From: CAZYBG01 sp964645155
Lineage (GTDB): Bacteria; Pseudomonadota; Alphaproteobacteria; Rhodobacterales; Rhodobacteraceae
Reading direction: 5' to 3'
Assembly (NCBI GenBank): GCA_964645155.1
Contig: CAZYBG010000010.1
Span: forward strand, 1-54,694
DNA length: 54,694 nucleotides
Shown: positions 1-7,448 of the stretch, piece after piece
Layout: every line of letters begins with the position of its first letter
How positions within the stretch are numbered: the stretch's first letter is position 1
The notes under the pieces: generated by a model
Told to the model about the DNA's origin: nothing
The model's input: only the letters and a program-made list of their open reading frames with translations
Database searches by the model: none
Program-made: the position numbers and the translations under genes

Positions 1-63
1 GCGAACCTCGTCCCGGCTCTCGTCCCGAACCGGCGCGCGCTGCCCGCGGGCCGCGGCGGCTGA
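1..63 (+). other. possible C-terminal tail of an upstream gene
   Basis: The window opens in a frame with no start that reads through to TGA at 61-63. If real, it is the last 20 residues of a gene lying mostly outside the window. The tail is Arg/Pro/Gly rich and shows no recognisable motif, so it could equally be non-coding GC-rich DNA. Confidence 0.2.
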
Positions 64-100
64 CCCGCCGGATGCCGCCCCGGCCGCCCGCCACCCCCGG

Positions 101-1276
101 TCAGTGCACCCGCGCCGCCACCTCGTCGGCATAGCGCCTGGTCATGTCCTCCACCGCCTTGGCGTGCTTGGCCGCAAGGTCCGGGCGCAGTTTCTCCGCC
201 CGCGCCGCCGAATCCATCGTCGCCACGTGGTGGCCCTGGAAATGCGGCATCACATGCCGCGCGATCAGCTCGTAGCTCTTGTGGGTGGCGGCCGGGTCGG
301 CCCAGTTGTGGGCCAGCATCAGGTAGGCCCCGAAGCCGCCGTTCGACTGCGCCATCAGCCGGTCGATCTGCGCCACCGCCATGTCGGGCGTGCCGATCGC
401 GCCGAAGCCGCTTTCGTTCACGAACTGGATCATCTCCCTCACGTTGTTGCCGGGCACCGCCATCTGCGGGAAGGCGGCGACCGCCTGGAAGTAGTGGAAC
501 CACTGCTCCATGCCGTATTCGACGTCGCGGTAGGCCTGCTCCATCGTGTCGGCGATGTGGACAAGGCCGACGAGCCGCCATTTCGACCGGTCCACCGCCT
601 TGCCGTGCTGCTTCGCCTCGGCCTCCATCACGTCCCAGTGCAGCGCCAGCGCGTCGAAGCCGGCCGCCGTCGTCGCCCCGATCGACAAAAGCCCGACGCC
701 GTGCCGCCCGGCCAGCCGCGGGCCCGCCGGCGAGGCGACGGCCGCGGCCGAGATGTCGAAGAGCGGGTTGGAGTAGGGGCGCAGGTGCAGACGCGCCTCG
801 CGCAGGTCCCAGCGCTCGTTGCGGAACGTCACCGGCTCCTCGCTGGTCAGAAGCTGCATGATGACGCCGAGGCTGTCCTCCAGCAGCTGCCGCGTCTGGG
901 ACGGCTCGATCCCGATCATCCGCGCGTCGGTCGGCAGCGCCCCGGGCCCGACCCCCAGCATCACCCGCCCGCGCGTCAGGTGGTCGAGCATCACGATCCG
1001 TTCCGCCACCCAGAGCGGGTTGTGGTAGCTGAGGCTGACCACGCCCGTCCCCAGCCGGATGGCCCTCGTCCGCTCGGCCGCCGCCGCGATGAAGATCTCC
1101 GGGCTCGCGATGATCTCCGAGCCCGCCGAATGATGCTCGCCGATCCAGGCCTCGTCGTAGCCGCAGCGGTCGAGCCACTGGACCAGCTCCAGGTCATTCT
1201 GGAGCGCCAGCGTGGGGTTGATCCCCGGCTTGTGGAACGGCGCGAGAAAGATGCCGAAGCGCAGACGATGCGGCAT
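101..1276 (-). CDS. LLM class flavin-dependent oxidoreductase (luciferase-like monooxygenase)
   Basis: A 391-residue protein of the bacterial luciferase-like TIM-barrel family, which uses reduced FMN and oxygen to monooxygenate or desulfonate organic substrates in the cytoplasm. The N-terminal strand LRFGIFLAPFH, the motif WIGEHHS near residue 45 and VMLGVGPGALPTD near residue 105 are typical of the long-chain alkanal/limonene-type members. Length fits the family. The ATG at 1276 is preceded by a strong GGAGGGAGG ribosome site. It is transcribed alone, away from ffh; a LacI-type operator candidate lies about 55 bases upstream of the start. Substrate cannot be told from sequence. Members of this group are often paired with a flavin reductase, but none is visible in the window. 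Confidence 0.85.
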   Translation of the reverse strand: MPHRLRFGIFLAPFHKPGINPTLALQNDLELVQWLDRCGYDEAWIGEHHSAGSEIIASPEIFIAAAAERTRAIRLGTGVVSLSYHNPLWVAERIVMLDHLTRGRVMLGVGPGALPTDARMIGIEPSQTRQLLEDSLGVIMQLLTSEEPVTFRNERWDLREARLHLRPYSNPLFDISAAAVASPAGPRLAGRHGVGLLSIGATTAAGFDALALHWDVMEAEAKQHGKAVDRSKWRLVGLVHIADTMEQAYRDVEYGMEQWFHYFQAVAAFPQMAVPGNNVREMIQFVNESGFGAIGTPDMAVAQIDRLMAQSNGGFGAYLMLAHNWADPAATHKSYELIARHVMPHFQGHHVATMDSAARAEKLRPDLAAKHAKAVEDMTRRYADEVAARVH

Positions 1277-1327
1277 GGGTGGGTCCTCCCTCCGGTATGG
1301 GGCGGCCCCTCCTCCGGGCGCGCCGGT

Positions 1328-1342
1328 TGATAGCGCTCACAG
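1328..1342 (-). promoter_or_regulatory. LacI-family operator candidate upstream of the monooxygenase gene
   Basis: TTGATAGCGCTCACAG carries the central AGCGCT (1332-1337) flanked by GAT on one side and CACA on the other. This resembles the TGANAGCGCTNTCA class of LacI-family operators, with one half-site imperfect. Read on the minus strand, a TTGACG -35-like element lies about 20 bases upstream, so the site would sit around the transcription start of the flavin monooxygenase gene. No LacI-family regulator is encoded in the window. Confidence 0.4.
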
Positions 1343-1365
1343 TGGTCGGCGCCGCGCGCGGGCGT

Positions 1366-1379
1366 CAACGATTCCGTTG
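1366..1379. promoter_or_regulatory. inverted repeat CAACG-N4-CGTTG
   Basis: Perfect 5-base arms separated by ATTC lie in the ffh / monooxygenase intergenic region and overlap the TTGACG -35-like element of the minus-strand gene. It could be a second operator for that gene. Short perfect repeats of this size also occur by chance. Confidence 0.25.
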
Positions 1380-1411
1380 CCCCGGCGGCAGGCCGCCGCC
1401 GGCCGGCGCGC

Positions 1412-1440
1412 TTGACAGCGGCCGCCCGCGGGCGTATCCG
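1412..1440 (+). promoter_or_regulatory. candidate sigma70 promoter for the ffh operon
   Basis: TTGACA at 1412-1417 is followed after 17 bases by TATCCG at 1435-1440. A second, weaker pair, TTGGTC at 1534-1539 and TATCTC at 1557-1562, also has a 17-base spacer and lies closer to the ffh start at 1599. Between them is an inverted repeat CACCAGT (1502-1508) / ACTGGTG (1524-1530). The rest of the 1277-1598 gap shows no gene. Confidence 0.4.
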
Positions 1441-1598
1441 CCGCGCCAGCCCCGGACAGGTTCCGACCCGTCCGGTCCCGGCCGCCCCGTGCCGGGATCG
1501 CCACCAGTCAGCGCACCGCGCCCACTGGTGCGTTTGGTCATTCCGCGGCCGGTGCCTATCTCCGGCCTGTCCGCAACCGGTCGCGAGGAGGGCCGCCG

Positions 1599-3104
1599 AT
1601 GTTCGAGAACCTGTCCGAACGCCTTTCCGGCGTGTTCGACCGGCTGACCAAGCAGGGCGCGCTGTCCGAGCCGGACGTGGCCACCGCGCTGCGCGAGGTG
1701 CGCGTCGCGCTGCTCGAGGCCGACGTCTCGCTGCCGGTGGCACGCGACTTCGTGGCCCGCGTCCAGGACAAGGCCACCGGCCAAGCGGTCACCCGGTCGG
1801 TCACGCCGGGCCAGCAGGTGGTCAAGATCGTCCACGACGAACTGGTCCACGTCCTGCGCGGCGAGGGCGACCCGGCCGCGCTCAGGATCGACAACCCGCC
1901 CGCGCCGATCCTGATGGTCGGCCTGCAGGGCGGCGGCAAGACGACGACCACCGCCAAGATCGCGCTGCGGCTGAAGGACCGCGAGGGCAAGCGGGTGCTG
2001 ATGGCCTCGCTCGACACCAACCGCCCCGCGGCGATGGAGCAGCTGCAGATCCTCGGCGCCCAGATCGGGGTGGACACGCTGCCGATCGTCAGGGGCCAGT
2101 CGGCGGTCGAGATCGCGCGGCGCGCGGTCACGCAAGCCAACCTCGGCGGCTACGACGTGGTGATGCTCGACACCGCCGGCCGCCTGCAGATCGACCAGGT
2201 GCTGATGGACGAGGTCGCCCAGGTGCGCGACGTCGCCAGGCCGCGCGAGACGCTTCTCGTGGTCGACGGCCTGACCGGCCAGGTCGCCGTCGAGGTCGCG
2301 CAGGAATTCGACGCCCGCGTCGGCATCACCGGCGTCGTCCTCACCCGGATGGACGGCGACGGCCGCGGCGGCGCGGCTTTGTCGATGCGCGCCGTCACCG
2401 GCAAGCCGATCCGCTTCGTCGGCCTCGGCGAGAAGATGGACGCGCTCGAGACCTTCGAGCCCGAGCGCATCGCCGGCCGCATCCTCGGCATGGGCGACAT
2501 CGTGGCCCTGGTCGAGAAGGCGCAGGCCACGCTCGAGGCCGAGCAGGCCGAGCGGATGATGAAGCGCTTCCAGAAGGGTCAGTTCAACATGAACGACCTG
2601 CGGATGCAGCTCGAGCAGATGATGAAGATGGGCGGCATGGACGGCGTGATGGGGATGCTGCCCGGCATGGCCAAGGCCCGCGCGCAGATCGCCGAGGCCG
2701 GGTTCGACGACGGCATGATCCGCCACCAGATCGCGCTCATCAACTCGATGACCAAGCGCGAACGCGCGAACCCCGACCTGCTGCAGGCCAGCCGCAAGAA
2801 GCGCATCGCCGCCGGGGCGGGCCTCGAGGTGCAGGAGCTCAACCGCCTGCTGAAGCAGCACCGCCAGATGGCGGACATGATGAAGAAGATGGGCAAGGGC
2901 GGCATGCTGAAGCAGGCCATGAAGGGCATGCTGGGCAAGGGTACGGGCGGCGGCCCCACCGAGGCCGAGCTGGAGGCCGCCCGCGCCCAGATGGCCCGGG
3001 GCCAGATGCCGAAGGGGCTGAGCCTGCCGAAGGGCATGGGCGGCTTCGGCGGCGGCGGCATGCAGCTGCCGCCGGGCCTGAGCGGCCTCGGGAAGAAGAA
3101 GTGA
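1599..3104 (+). CDS. ffh: signal recognition particle protein Ffh
   Basis: The 501-residue SRP54 GTPase binds 4.5S RNA and signal peptides of nascent membrane proteins and docks with FtsY for co-translational targeting. The N domain (about 1-90) leads into the G domain with P-loop GLQGGGKTTT near residue 108, DTAGRLQID near 190 and TRMDGDGRGG near 248, where the usual TK is TR. The M domain begins around residue 325 and ends in a Gly/Met-rich tail with Lys-Lys-Lys at the C terminus. The ATG at 1599 follows GAGGAGGG. The stop overlaps the GTG of the next gene (GTGA), so the acetyltransferases behind it are likely translationally coupled. Confidence 0.97.
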   Translation: MFENLSERLSGVFDRLTKQGALSEPDVATALREVRVALLEADVSLPVARDFVARVQDKATGQAVTRSVTPGQQVVKIVHDELVHVLRGEGDPAALRIDNPPAPILMVGLQGGGKTTTTAKIALRLKDREGKRVLMASLDTNRPAAMEQLQILGAQIGVDTLPIVRGQSAVEIARRAVTQANLGGYDVVMLDTAGRLQIDQVLMDEVAQVRDVARPRETLLVVDGLTGQVAVEVAQEFDARVGITGVVLTRMDGDGRGGAALSMRAVTGKPIRFVGLGEKMDALETFEPERIAGRILGMGDIVALVEKAQATLEAEQAERMMKRFQKGQFNMNDLRMQLEQMMKMGGMDGVMGMLPGMAKARAQIAEAGFDDGMIRHQIALINSMTKRERANPDLLQASRKKRIAAGAGLEVQELNRLLKQHRQMADMMKKMGKGGMLKQAMKGMLGKGTGGGPTEAELEAARAQMARGQMPKGLSLPKGMGGFGGGGMQLPPGLSGLGKKK

Positions 3105-3628
3105 CGACAGCGGTCCATATCCCGACGGTCGAAACCGATCGCCTGCGCCTGCGGGCGCCCGAGGCGCGCGACTTCGACGCCTATGCCGCGTTCCGCGCGT
3201 CCGAGCGGTCGCGCATCCTCGGCGGGCCGTTTCCCCGCGCCGCTGCGTTCGAGCAGATGGCCGCGCTCGTCGGCCATTGGCACCTGCGCGGCTTCGGCCG
3301 CTGGATGGTCGCCGACCGGGCGACCGATGCGGCGCTCGGCGTGGTCGGCCCCTACTTCCCCGTGGACTGGCCCGAGCCCGAGATCGCCTGGGCGGTGTTC
3401 GACGGCGCCGAGGGCCGGGGCATCGCCCACGAGGCGGCGCACGCCGCGCGCCGCTTCGCCTACGACACGTTGGGCTGGACCAACGCGGTCAGCCTGATCC
3501 GCCCGGACAACACCCGCTCGGCCGCGCTCGCGCAGCGGCTCGGCGCGCGGATCGACGGCCGGCACCCGCACCCGACCTACGGGATGCTCGACATCTGGCG
3601 CCACCCGGGGCCGGAGGAGGCAGGATGA
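3101..3628 (+). CDS. GNAT family N-acetyltransferase (first of three)
   Basis: A 175-residue acetyltransferase of the RimJ/RimL-like branch. It opens with the typical TVETDRLRLRAPEARDF and carries the acetyl-CoA stretch around EGRGIAHEAAHAARRFA and the conserved end LIRPDNTRSAALAQRLGA. The GTG at 3101 overlaps the ffh stop; no ATG exists earlier in this frame without running into ffh. Protein N-terminal or small-molecule amine acetylation is likely, but the substrate is unknown. It is 30-40 percent alike by eye to the next two genes, implying tandem duplication. Confidence 0.88.
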   Translation: MTTAVHIPTVETDRLRLRAPEARDFDAYAAFRASERSRILGGPFPRAAAFEQMAALVGHWHLRGFGRWMVADRATDAALGVVGPYFPVDWPEPEIAWAVFDGAEGRGIAHEAAHAARRFAYDTLGWTNAVSLIRPDNTRSAALAQRLGARIDGRHPHPTYGMLDIWRHPGPEEAG

Positions 3629-4131
3629 TTCCGACACTCCAGACCGATCGCCTGACCATGAGGGCGCCGAAGCTTTCCGATTTCGAACGCTGGGCCGAGT
3701 TCTTCGCCTCGGACCGCTCGAAGTGGGAGCGCGGGCCGCTCGACCGGGTGCAGGGCTACCAGACTTGGGCCGCCGACGTGGCGCTGTGGCAGCTGCGCGG
3801 CTATGGCGCCTTCGGGATCGAGGATCGCGCGACCGGCGCCTATCTGGGCGAGGTCGGGATCTACGAGCCCGAGGGCTTCCCGCAGACCGAGCTTGGCTGG
3901 TTCGTGGTGCCCGAGGCCGAGGGCCGGGGCTATGCGTTCGAGGGCGCGAAAGCTGTCATGGCCTGGGCGCGGGCGCGCTTCGGCTGGGACCGGCTCTGCT
4001 CGATCATCGACCCCGGCAACACCCGCTCGATCGCGCTCGCCCGGCGCCTGGGCGGCGTCCCCGACCCGAGCCTCCCCGGCATCGACCCCGGCGATGTGGT
4101 GTTCCGCTACGATCTGGGAGGTGCCGCATGA
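3625..4131 (+). CDS. GNAT family N-acetyltransferase (second of three)
   Basis: A 168-residue GNAT protein beginning MIPTLQTDRLTMRAPKLSDF, with the acetyl-CoA loop EAEGRGYAFEGAKAVMAWA and the C-terminal IIDPGNTRSIALARRLGG. It starts at an ATGA overlap with the previous gene. The region LGEVGIYEPEGFPQTELGWFVV forms the central beta strands. It is a tandem paralogue; nothing in the sequence shows a specific substrate. Confidence 0.88.
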   Translation: MIPTLQTDRLTMRAPKLSDFERWAEFFASDRSKWERGPLDRVQGYQTWAADVALWQLRGYGAFGIEDRATGAYLGEVGIYEPEGFPQTELGWFVVPEAEGRGYAFEGAKAVMAWARARFGWDRLCSIIDPGNTRSIALARRLGGVPDPSLPGIDPGDVVFRYDLGGAA

Positions 4132-4670
4132 CCGCCCGCCTCGCCGACACGCCCGTCCTCCAGACCGAGCGCCTGACGCTCCGCGCCCCAGCGATGCAGG
4201 ACTGGGACCGCTGGCGCGCCTTCATCGTCGAGGACCCGCGCGCCCAGTTCATCCGCAGCGACGACATCGACCGCGGCAAGGCCTGGCGCGCCTTCGCCCA
4301 TGTCGTCGGCATGTGGGCGCTGCGCGGCTATGGCTCGTTCGTGTTCTGCCCGAGGGGCAGCGACGAGGCGCTCGGCATGACCGGCCCCTGGCACCCGATG
4401 GAATGGCCCGAGCGCGAGATCGGCTGGACCGTCTGGCGGCCCGAGGCCGAGGGCAAGGGCCTCGCCTTCGAGGCCGCTGCCCGCGCCCGCCGCTACGCCT
4501 TCGAGGACCTCGGCTGGGACACCGCCGTCAGCTACATCGACCCGCGGAACGCGCGGTCCATCGCGCTGGCCGAACGGCTCGGCGCGGCGCTCGACCCCGG
4601 GGCCCCGGTACCGTTCGGCGACAAGCCGACGCTGGTCTACCGCCACCCGCGCCCGGAGGGGCGGGCATGA
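4128..4670 (+). CDS. GNAT family N-acetyltransferase (third of three)
   Basis: A 180-residue GNAT protein with the family opening VLQTERLTLRAPAMQDW, the acetyl-CoA loop EAEGKGLAFEAAARARRYA and the end YIDPRNARSIALAERLGA. It starts at an ATGA overlap with the second copy and ends in another ATGA overlap with a short ORF that resembles its own C terminus. The three full copies and the stub read as one coupled unit behind ffh. Confidence 0.88.
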   Translation: MTARLADTPVLQTERLTLRAPAMQDWDRWRAFIVEDPRAQFIRSDDIDRGKAWRAFAHVVGMWALRGYGSFVFCPRGSDEALGMTGPWHPMEWPEREIGWTVWRPEAEGKGLAFEAAARARRYAFEDLGWDTAVSYIDPRNARSIALAERLGAALDPGAPVPFGDKPTLVYRHPRPEGRA

Positions 4671-4822
4671 CGGCGGCGTGGGAGATACCGCACGAGGGGG
4701 CGGCGGCGGAGACCGCCGCGCGGCTGGCCCGAAGCCTTGGCGGTCGCCTCGACCCGGCAGCGCCCTGCCCCGATACCGCGATCGACGTCTGTCGCCACGC
4801 TCCGCCGGAGACCACGCCATGA
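4667..4822 (+). pseudogene. stub of a fourth GNAT acetyltransferase (C-terminal fragment)
   Basis: A 51-residue ORF starting at an ATGA overlap with the third GNAT gene. Its residues ARLARSLGGRLDPAAPCPD and VCRHAPPE line up with ALAERLGAALDPGAPVPFG and VYRHPRPE at the end of the preceding protein. Only the last quarter of a GNAT fold is present: the acetyl-CoA loop and central sheet are missing, so it cannot be an enzyme alone. It looks like the remnant of a fourth tandem copy left by internal deletion that kept the coupled start codon. Confidence 0.6.
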
Positions 4823-4902
4823 TCCCGAAGCCGCCAGGACCGGTGTACATCCGGTGTACAGGTTGTGCACACCTTGTGCGCCCCTCCCGGAGGCCGGGAT
4901 GA
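4819..4902 (+). CDS. 27-codon ORF ahead of chorismate mutase, possible leader or coupling ORF
   Basis: This ORF begins at an ATGA overlap with the GNAT stub and its TGA overlaps the ATG of chorismate mutase (4899). It contains two cysteines in IRCTGCAHLV and matches no family I know. The coding run contains four spaced TGTRCA-like words (4844-4880). It may serve only to carry ribosomes to the next start, or be a chance reading frame over a DNA element. Confidence 0.3.
   Translation: MIPKPPGPVYIRCTGCAHLVRPSRRPG
4842..4880. repeat. four phased TGTACA/TGTGC words
   Basis: TGTACA occurs at 4844-4849 and 4855-4860, TGTGCA at 4864-4869 and TGTGCG at 4875-4880. Starts are spaced 11, 9 and 11 bases, close to one helical turn each. 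TGTACA is itself a palindrome, so bound proteins would lie on one face of the DNA. The local composition is less GC-rich than the surroundings. It lies 20-55 bases upstream of the chorismate mutase start and could be an operator array; no regulator is identified. Confidence 0.35.
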
Positions 4903-5195
4903 CCCCGGCCGAGACCTCCGCCGCGGCGCTGTTGAGAGGGCACCGCGAGTCGATCGACCGGCTCGACGCGATCCTCGTCTTCACGCTGGCCGAGCGGTTC
5001 AAGCACACCCAGTCGGTCGGCCGCCTCAAGGCCGAACACGGCCTGCCGCCCTCCGACCCCGCGCGCGAGGCGCAGCAGATCGCACGGCTGGAAGGGCTCT
5101 CGCGCGAGGCCGACCTCGACCCGGAATTCGCGAGGAAATTCCTGAGCTTCATCATCAGCGAAGTCATCCGTCACCACGAGCAACTGCAGAAGTGA
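4899..5195 (+). CDS. chorismate mutase (AroQ class)
   Basis: A 98-residue all-helical protein of the AroQ fold, converting chorismate to prephenate for phenylalanine and tyrosine synthesis in the cytoplasm. Conserved elements are HRESIDRLDAILV in helix 1, the GRLKAEHG segment with the active-site lysine, and SDPAREAQQIARL with the Asp/Arg/Glu set of helix 2. The start at 4899 has GGAGG about nine bases before it. It is monofunctional, with no dehydratase or dehydrogenase domain. A stand-alone chorismate mutase ahead of rpsP recurs in this bacterial group. Confidence 0.85.
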   Translation: MTPAETSAAALLRGHRESIDRLDAILVFTLAERFKHTQSVGRLKAEHGLPPSDPAREAQQIARLEGLSREADLDPEFARKFLSFIISEVIRHHEQLQK

Positions 5196-5237
5196 GCGGC
5201 ACCGCCGCGATCAGCCAGACCCAAGGAGAACACCGAC

Positions 5238-5630
5238 ATGGCCATGAAAATCCGCCTCGCCCGCGGGGGCTCGAAGAAGCGCCCGTTCTACTCCATCGTT
5301 GCCGCCGACAGCCGGATGCCCCGCGACGGCCGCTTCATCGAGAAGCTCGGCACCTACAACCCGCTCCTGCCGAAGGACAGCGAGGACCGCGTCAGGATGA
5401 ACGTCGAACGGGTGCAGCACTGGCTGACCCAGGGCGCCCAGCCCACCGACCGCATCCAGCGCATGCTGGAGGCCGCCGGCGCCCTGCCGAAGAAGGCCCG
5501 CGCGAACCCGCAGAAGGCCCAGCCCGGCAAGGCCGCGCAGGAGCGTGCGGCGGCAAGGGCCGCCAGGTCGGCCAAGCCCGCCGAGGAGGCGCCGGCCGCG
5601 GCGCCGGCCGAGGAAGCCGCTTCGGAATGA
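5238..5630 (+). CDS. rpsP: 30S ribosomal protein S16
   Basis: A 130-residue S16 that binds 16S rRNA in the small-subunit body. MKIRLARGGSKKRPFYSIV and FIEKLGTYNPL are diagnostic. The core fold ends near residue 80; the remaining tail is Ala/Lys/Glu-rich low-complexity sequence, as in other alphaproteobacteria. AAGGAGAA precedes the ATG. It is followed by rimM and trmD, the usual order. Confidence 0.96.
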   Translation: MAMKIRLARGGSKKRPFYSIVAADSRMPRDGRFIEKLGTYNPLLPKDSEDRVRMNVERVQHWLTQGAQPTDRIQRMLEAAGALPKKARANPQKAQPGKAAQERAAARAARSAKPAEEAPAAAPAEEAASE

Positions 5631-5658
5631 GGCGGCCGGGCTGAGCGGGCGCGGGAGC

Positions 5659-5811
5659 GTGTTCCTCTTCCGCCCCTTCACCATCGCGGTGCTGGTCCTC
5701 GGCGGCTGGCTCGGCATGAAGGCCGAGCGCTTCCTGTCCGAGGGCCGGTGCCGCGAGGCAGGCGGCACCATGGGCGCCACGCAGGTCTGCATCGGGGCGC
5801 GCGCGCCATGA
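5659..5811 (+). CDS. small single-pass membrane protein between rpsP and rimM
   Basis: A 50-residue protein from GTG 5659. PFTIAVLVLGGWLGM forms one hydrophobic span, followed by a short polar domain holding two cysteines (GRCREAGG and QVCIG) that could form a disulfide if outside the membrane. Its TGA overlaps the rimM ATG (ATGA). I recognise no family. The position in a ribosomal operon and the coupled overlap argue that it is translated. Confidence 0.6.
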   Translation: MFLFRPFTIAVLVLGGWLGMKAERFLSEGRCREAGGTMGATQVCIGARAP

Positions 5812-6371
5812 CCGGCGCGCGGGTCTGCGTCGGCGCCGTCGCGGGGGCGTTCGGCGTGCGGGGCGAGGTGCGCCTCAAGAGCTTCTGCGCCGTCCCCGAG
5901 GCGATCGCCGACTATGGCCCGCTGACCACCGAGGATGGCACGCGCGAACTGCGCGTGACCCTGACCGGCACGGTGTCGGGCGGGCTGTCCGCCCGCCTCT
6001 CGGGCGTCGCCACGCGCGAGGCTGCCGAGGCGCTGCGCGGCGTCCGCCTCTATGTCGACCGCGCGCGCCTGCCCGCGCCGGCCGACGAGGAGTTCTACCA
6101 TGCCGACCTGGTCGGCCTTCCGGTCCACGATACCGGCGGCGCGCTGATCGGCACCGTCGCCGGCGTGCACGACTATGGCGCAGGCGACCTGCTCGAGGTG
6201 CGCCCCGCCGCGGGCGGGGCGAGCGTGATGCTGCCCTTCACGCGCGCGGTCGTGCCCACGGTCGACCTTGCCGCCCGCCGGATCGTCGCGGACCCGCCAC
6301 CGGGCCTGATCGACAGCGCGGGCGAAGCCGGCGACGGCGCCCCGCCGGCCGGGCAGCATCGGCCTGATTGA
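5808..6371 (+). CDS. rimM: 16S rRNA processing protein RimM
   Basis: A 187-residue protein with the N-terminal RimM barrel (VCVGAVAGAFGVRGEVRLKSF) and the C-terminal PRC-barrel (EFYHADLVGLPV, VHDYGAGDLLEV, LPFTRAVVPTVDL). It assists 30S maturation by binding S19 and the 16S 3-prime domain. It starts at an ATGA overlap with the small membrane ORF. The last 20 residues are an extra flexible tail. Context rpsP-rimM-trmD-rplS is classic. Confidence 0.95.
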   Translation: MTGARVCVGAVAGAFGVRGEVRLKSFCAVPEAIADYGPLTTEDGTRELRVTLTGTVSGGLSARLSGVATREAAEALRGVRLYVDRARLPAPADEEFYHADLVGLPVHDTGGALIGTVAGVHDYGAGDLLEVRPAAGGASVMLPFTRAVVPTVDLAARRIVADPPPGLIDSAGEAGDGAPPAGQHRPD

Positions 6372-6473
6372 CACCCAAAACCGCCTTATTCCTGCCATCC
6401 CAGGTTGTGAACCTGCTTGCGAGCTGCCGTCCGCCAGCGCGGCACGGCAGCGAACCGACCGGGGGATTTGGAC

Positions 6474-7382
6474 ATGAAAGCCCGCAGCCGCGCCGTGTTC
6501 GCCACGTCTGCCCTGCTCTATTCCGGTCCGCTCTATGCGGGGCTGGCCGGGTTCGGCTTCGGGACGGTGCCGCTCTTCGCCGCCCTCTTCGCGGTGTGGC
6601 TCACGGTCGTGAGGCCGGGCGACTGGCCGCGGACAGCGGCCGAATGGCACCAGCCGCGGGCGATCGCCTGGCCGCTTCTCATCCTCGCCGTCCAGGGCGT
6701 GCTGGTCGGCTTCTGCCTTGCCGTCGGGCGCGGGATCGGCGGCCTGAACGGCTTCGAGGCGCCGCTGCCGCTCGCCTTCGCGGTTGCGCTGTCGGTTGCG
6801 GGCATCGCCGTTGCATGGGCGCTTCGCCGCGGCGACGCATGGCGCATCATCCGGATCCCGGGCGACGCGCTCGGCATCGGGTCGGGCATCCTCGCCGTGC
6901 CCACGCCGAACCGCTCCGGCCTCGACGCGGACGACGCCTTCGTCGCCGCCGCCGCGGCGCTTCTGACCGATCTCTGCAGCCGCCCGGAGAAGTCGGACTG
7001 GGTCGAGCCGCTGCTGGTGCGCATCGAGAATGCGGGCGCGGGCGAGATGGTCCTCCTTACCCTGTCGGAGACCGCCGGCAAGGTCGCGACGCATGCGCAG
7101 ATGCGGCTGGCGCTGCGCCCCAGCGTGGCCCGCAGCCCGCGCGGGCGCGAACTGATCGAGGAGGCCGTGGCGCGCGTCGTCGCCACGCGCGACCCCGACC
7201 TGATCGGGCTGGCCGTGGGGCATGCCCGGCGGCTGCTGACCGGCGAGCCGAGCGTGGGCCGCGAGCTTGCGCGGCGGCTGCGGCTCAATGCGGTGGCCGA
7301 TCAGGTGGCCACCGCCTCGCCCGAGGCCGCCATCGCGCTGCGCGGCCTCGCCCGCGAGTTCGACACCTCGCTGGCCGCCTGA
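6474..7382 (+). CDS. membrane protein of unknown function between rimM and trmD
   Basis: A 302-residue protein from ATG 6474 with three or four hydrophobic spans in the first 115 residues (VFATSALLYSGPLYAGLAGF, PLFAALFAVWLTVV, WPLLILAVQGVLVGFCLAV, LPLAFAVALSVAGIAVAWAL). About 185 soluble, mostly helical residues follow. I do not recognise the family. It interrupts the usual rimM-trmD adjacency, with about 100 bases of non-coding DNA on one side and 66 on the other. Codon use looks like its neighbours. Confidence 0.7.
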   Translation: MKARSRAVFATSALLYSGPLYAGLAGFGFGTVPLFAALFAVWLTVVRPGDWPRTAAEWHQPRAIAWPLLILAVQGVLVGFCLAVGRGIGGLNGFEAPLPLAFAVALSVAGIAVAWALRRGDAWRIIRIPGDALGIGSGILAVPTPNRSGLDADDAFVAAAAALLTDLCSRPEKSDWVEPLLVRIENAGAGEMVLLTLSETAGKVATHAQMRLALRPSVARSPRGRELIEEAVARVVATRDPDLIGLAVGHARRLLTGEPSVGRELARRLRLNAVADQVATASPEAAIALRGLAREFDTSLAA

Positions 7383-7448
7383 CCGGCGCAGCGCGGGCGC
7401 AGCGCGGGGCGCTTCCGCGCCGCCGCGCCGCGTGCCATGGTCGCGCGG

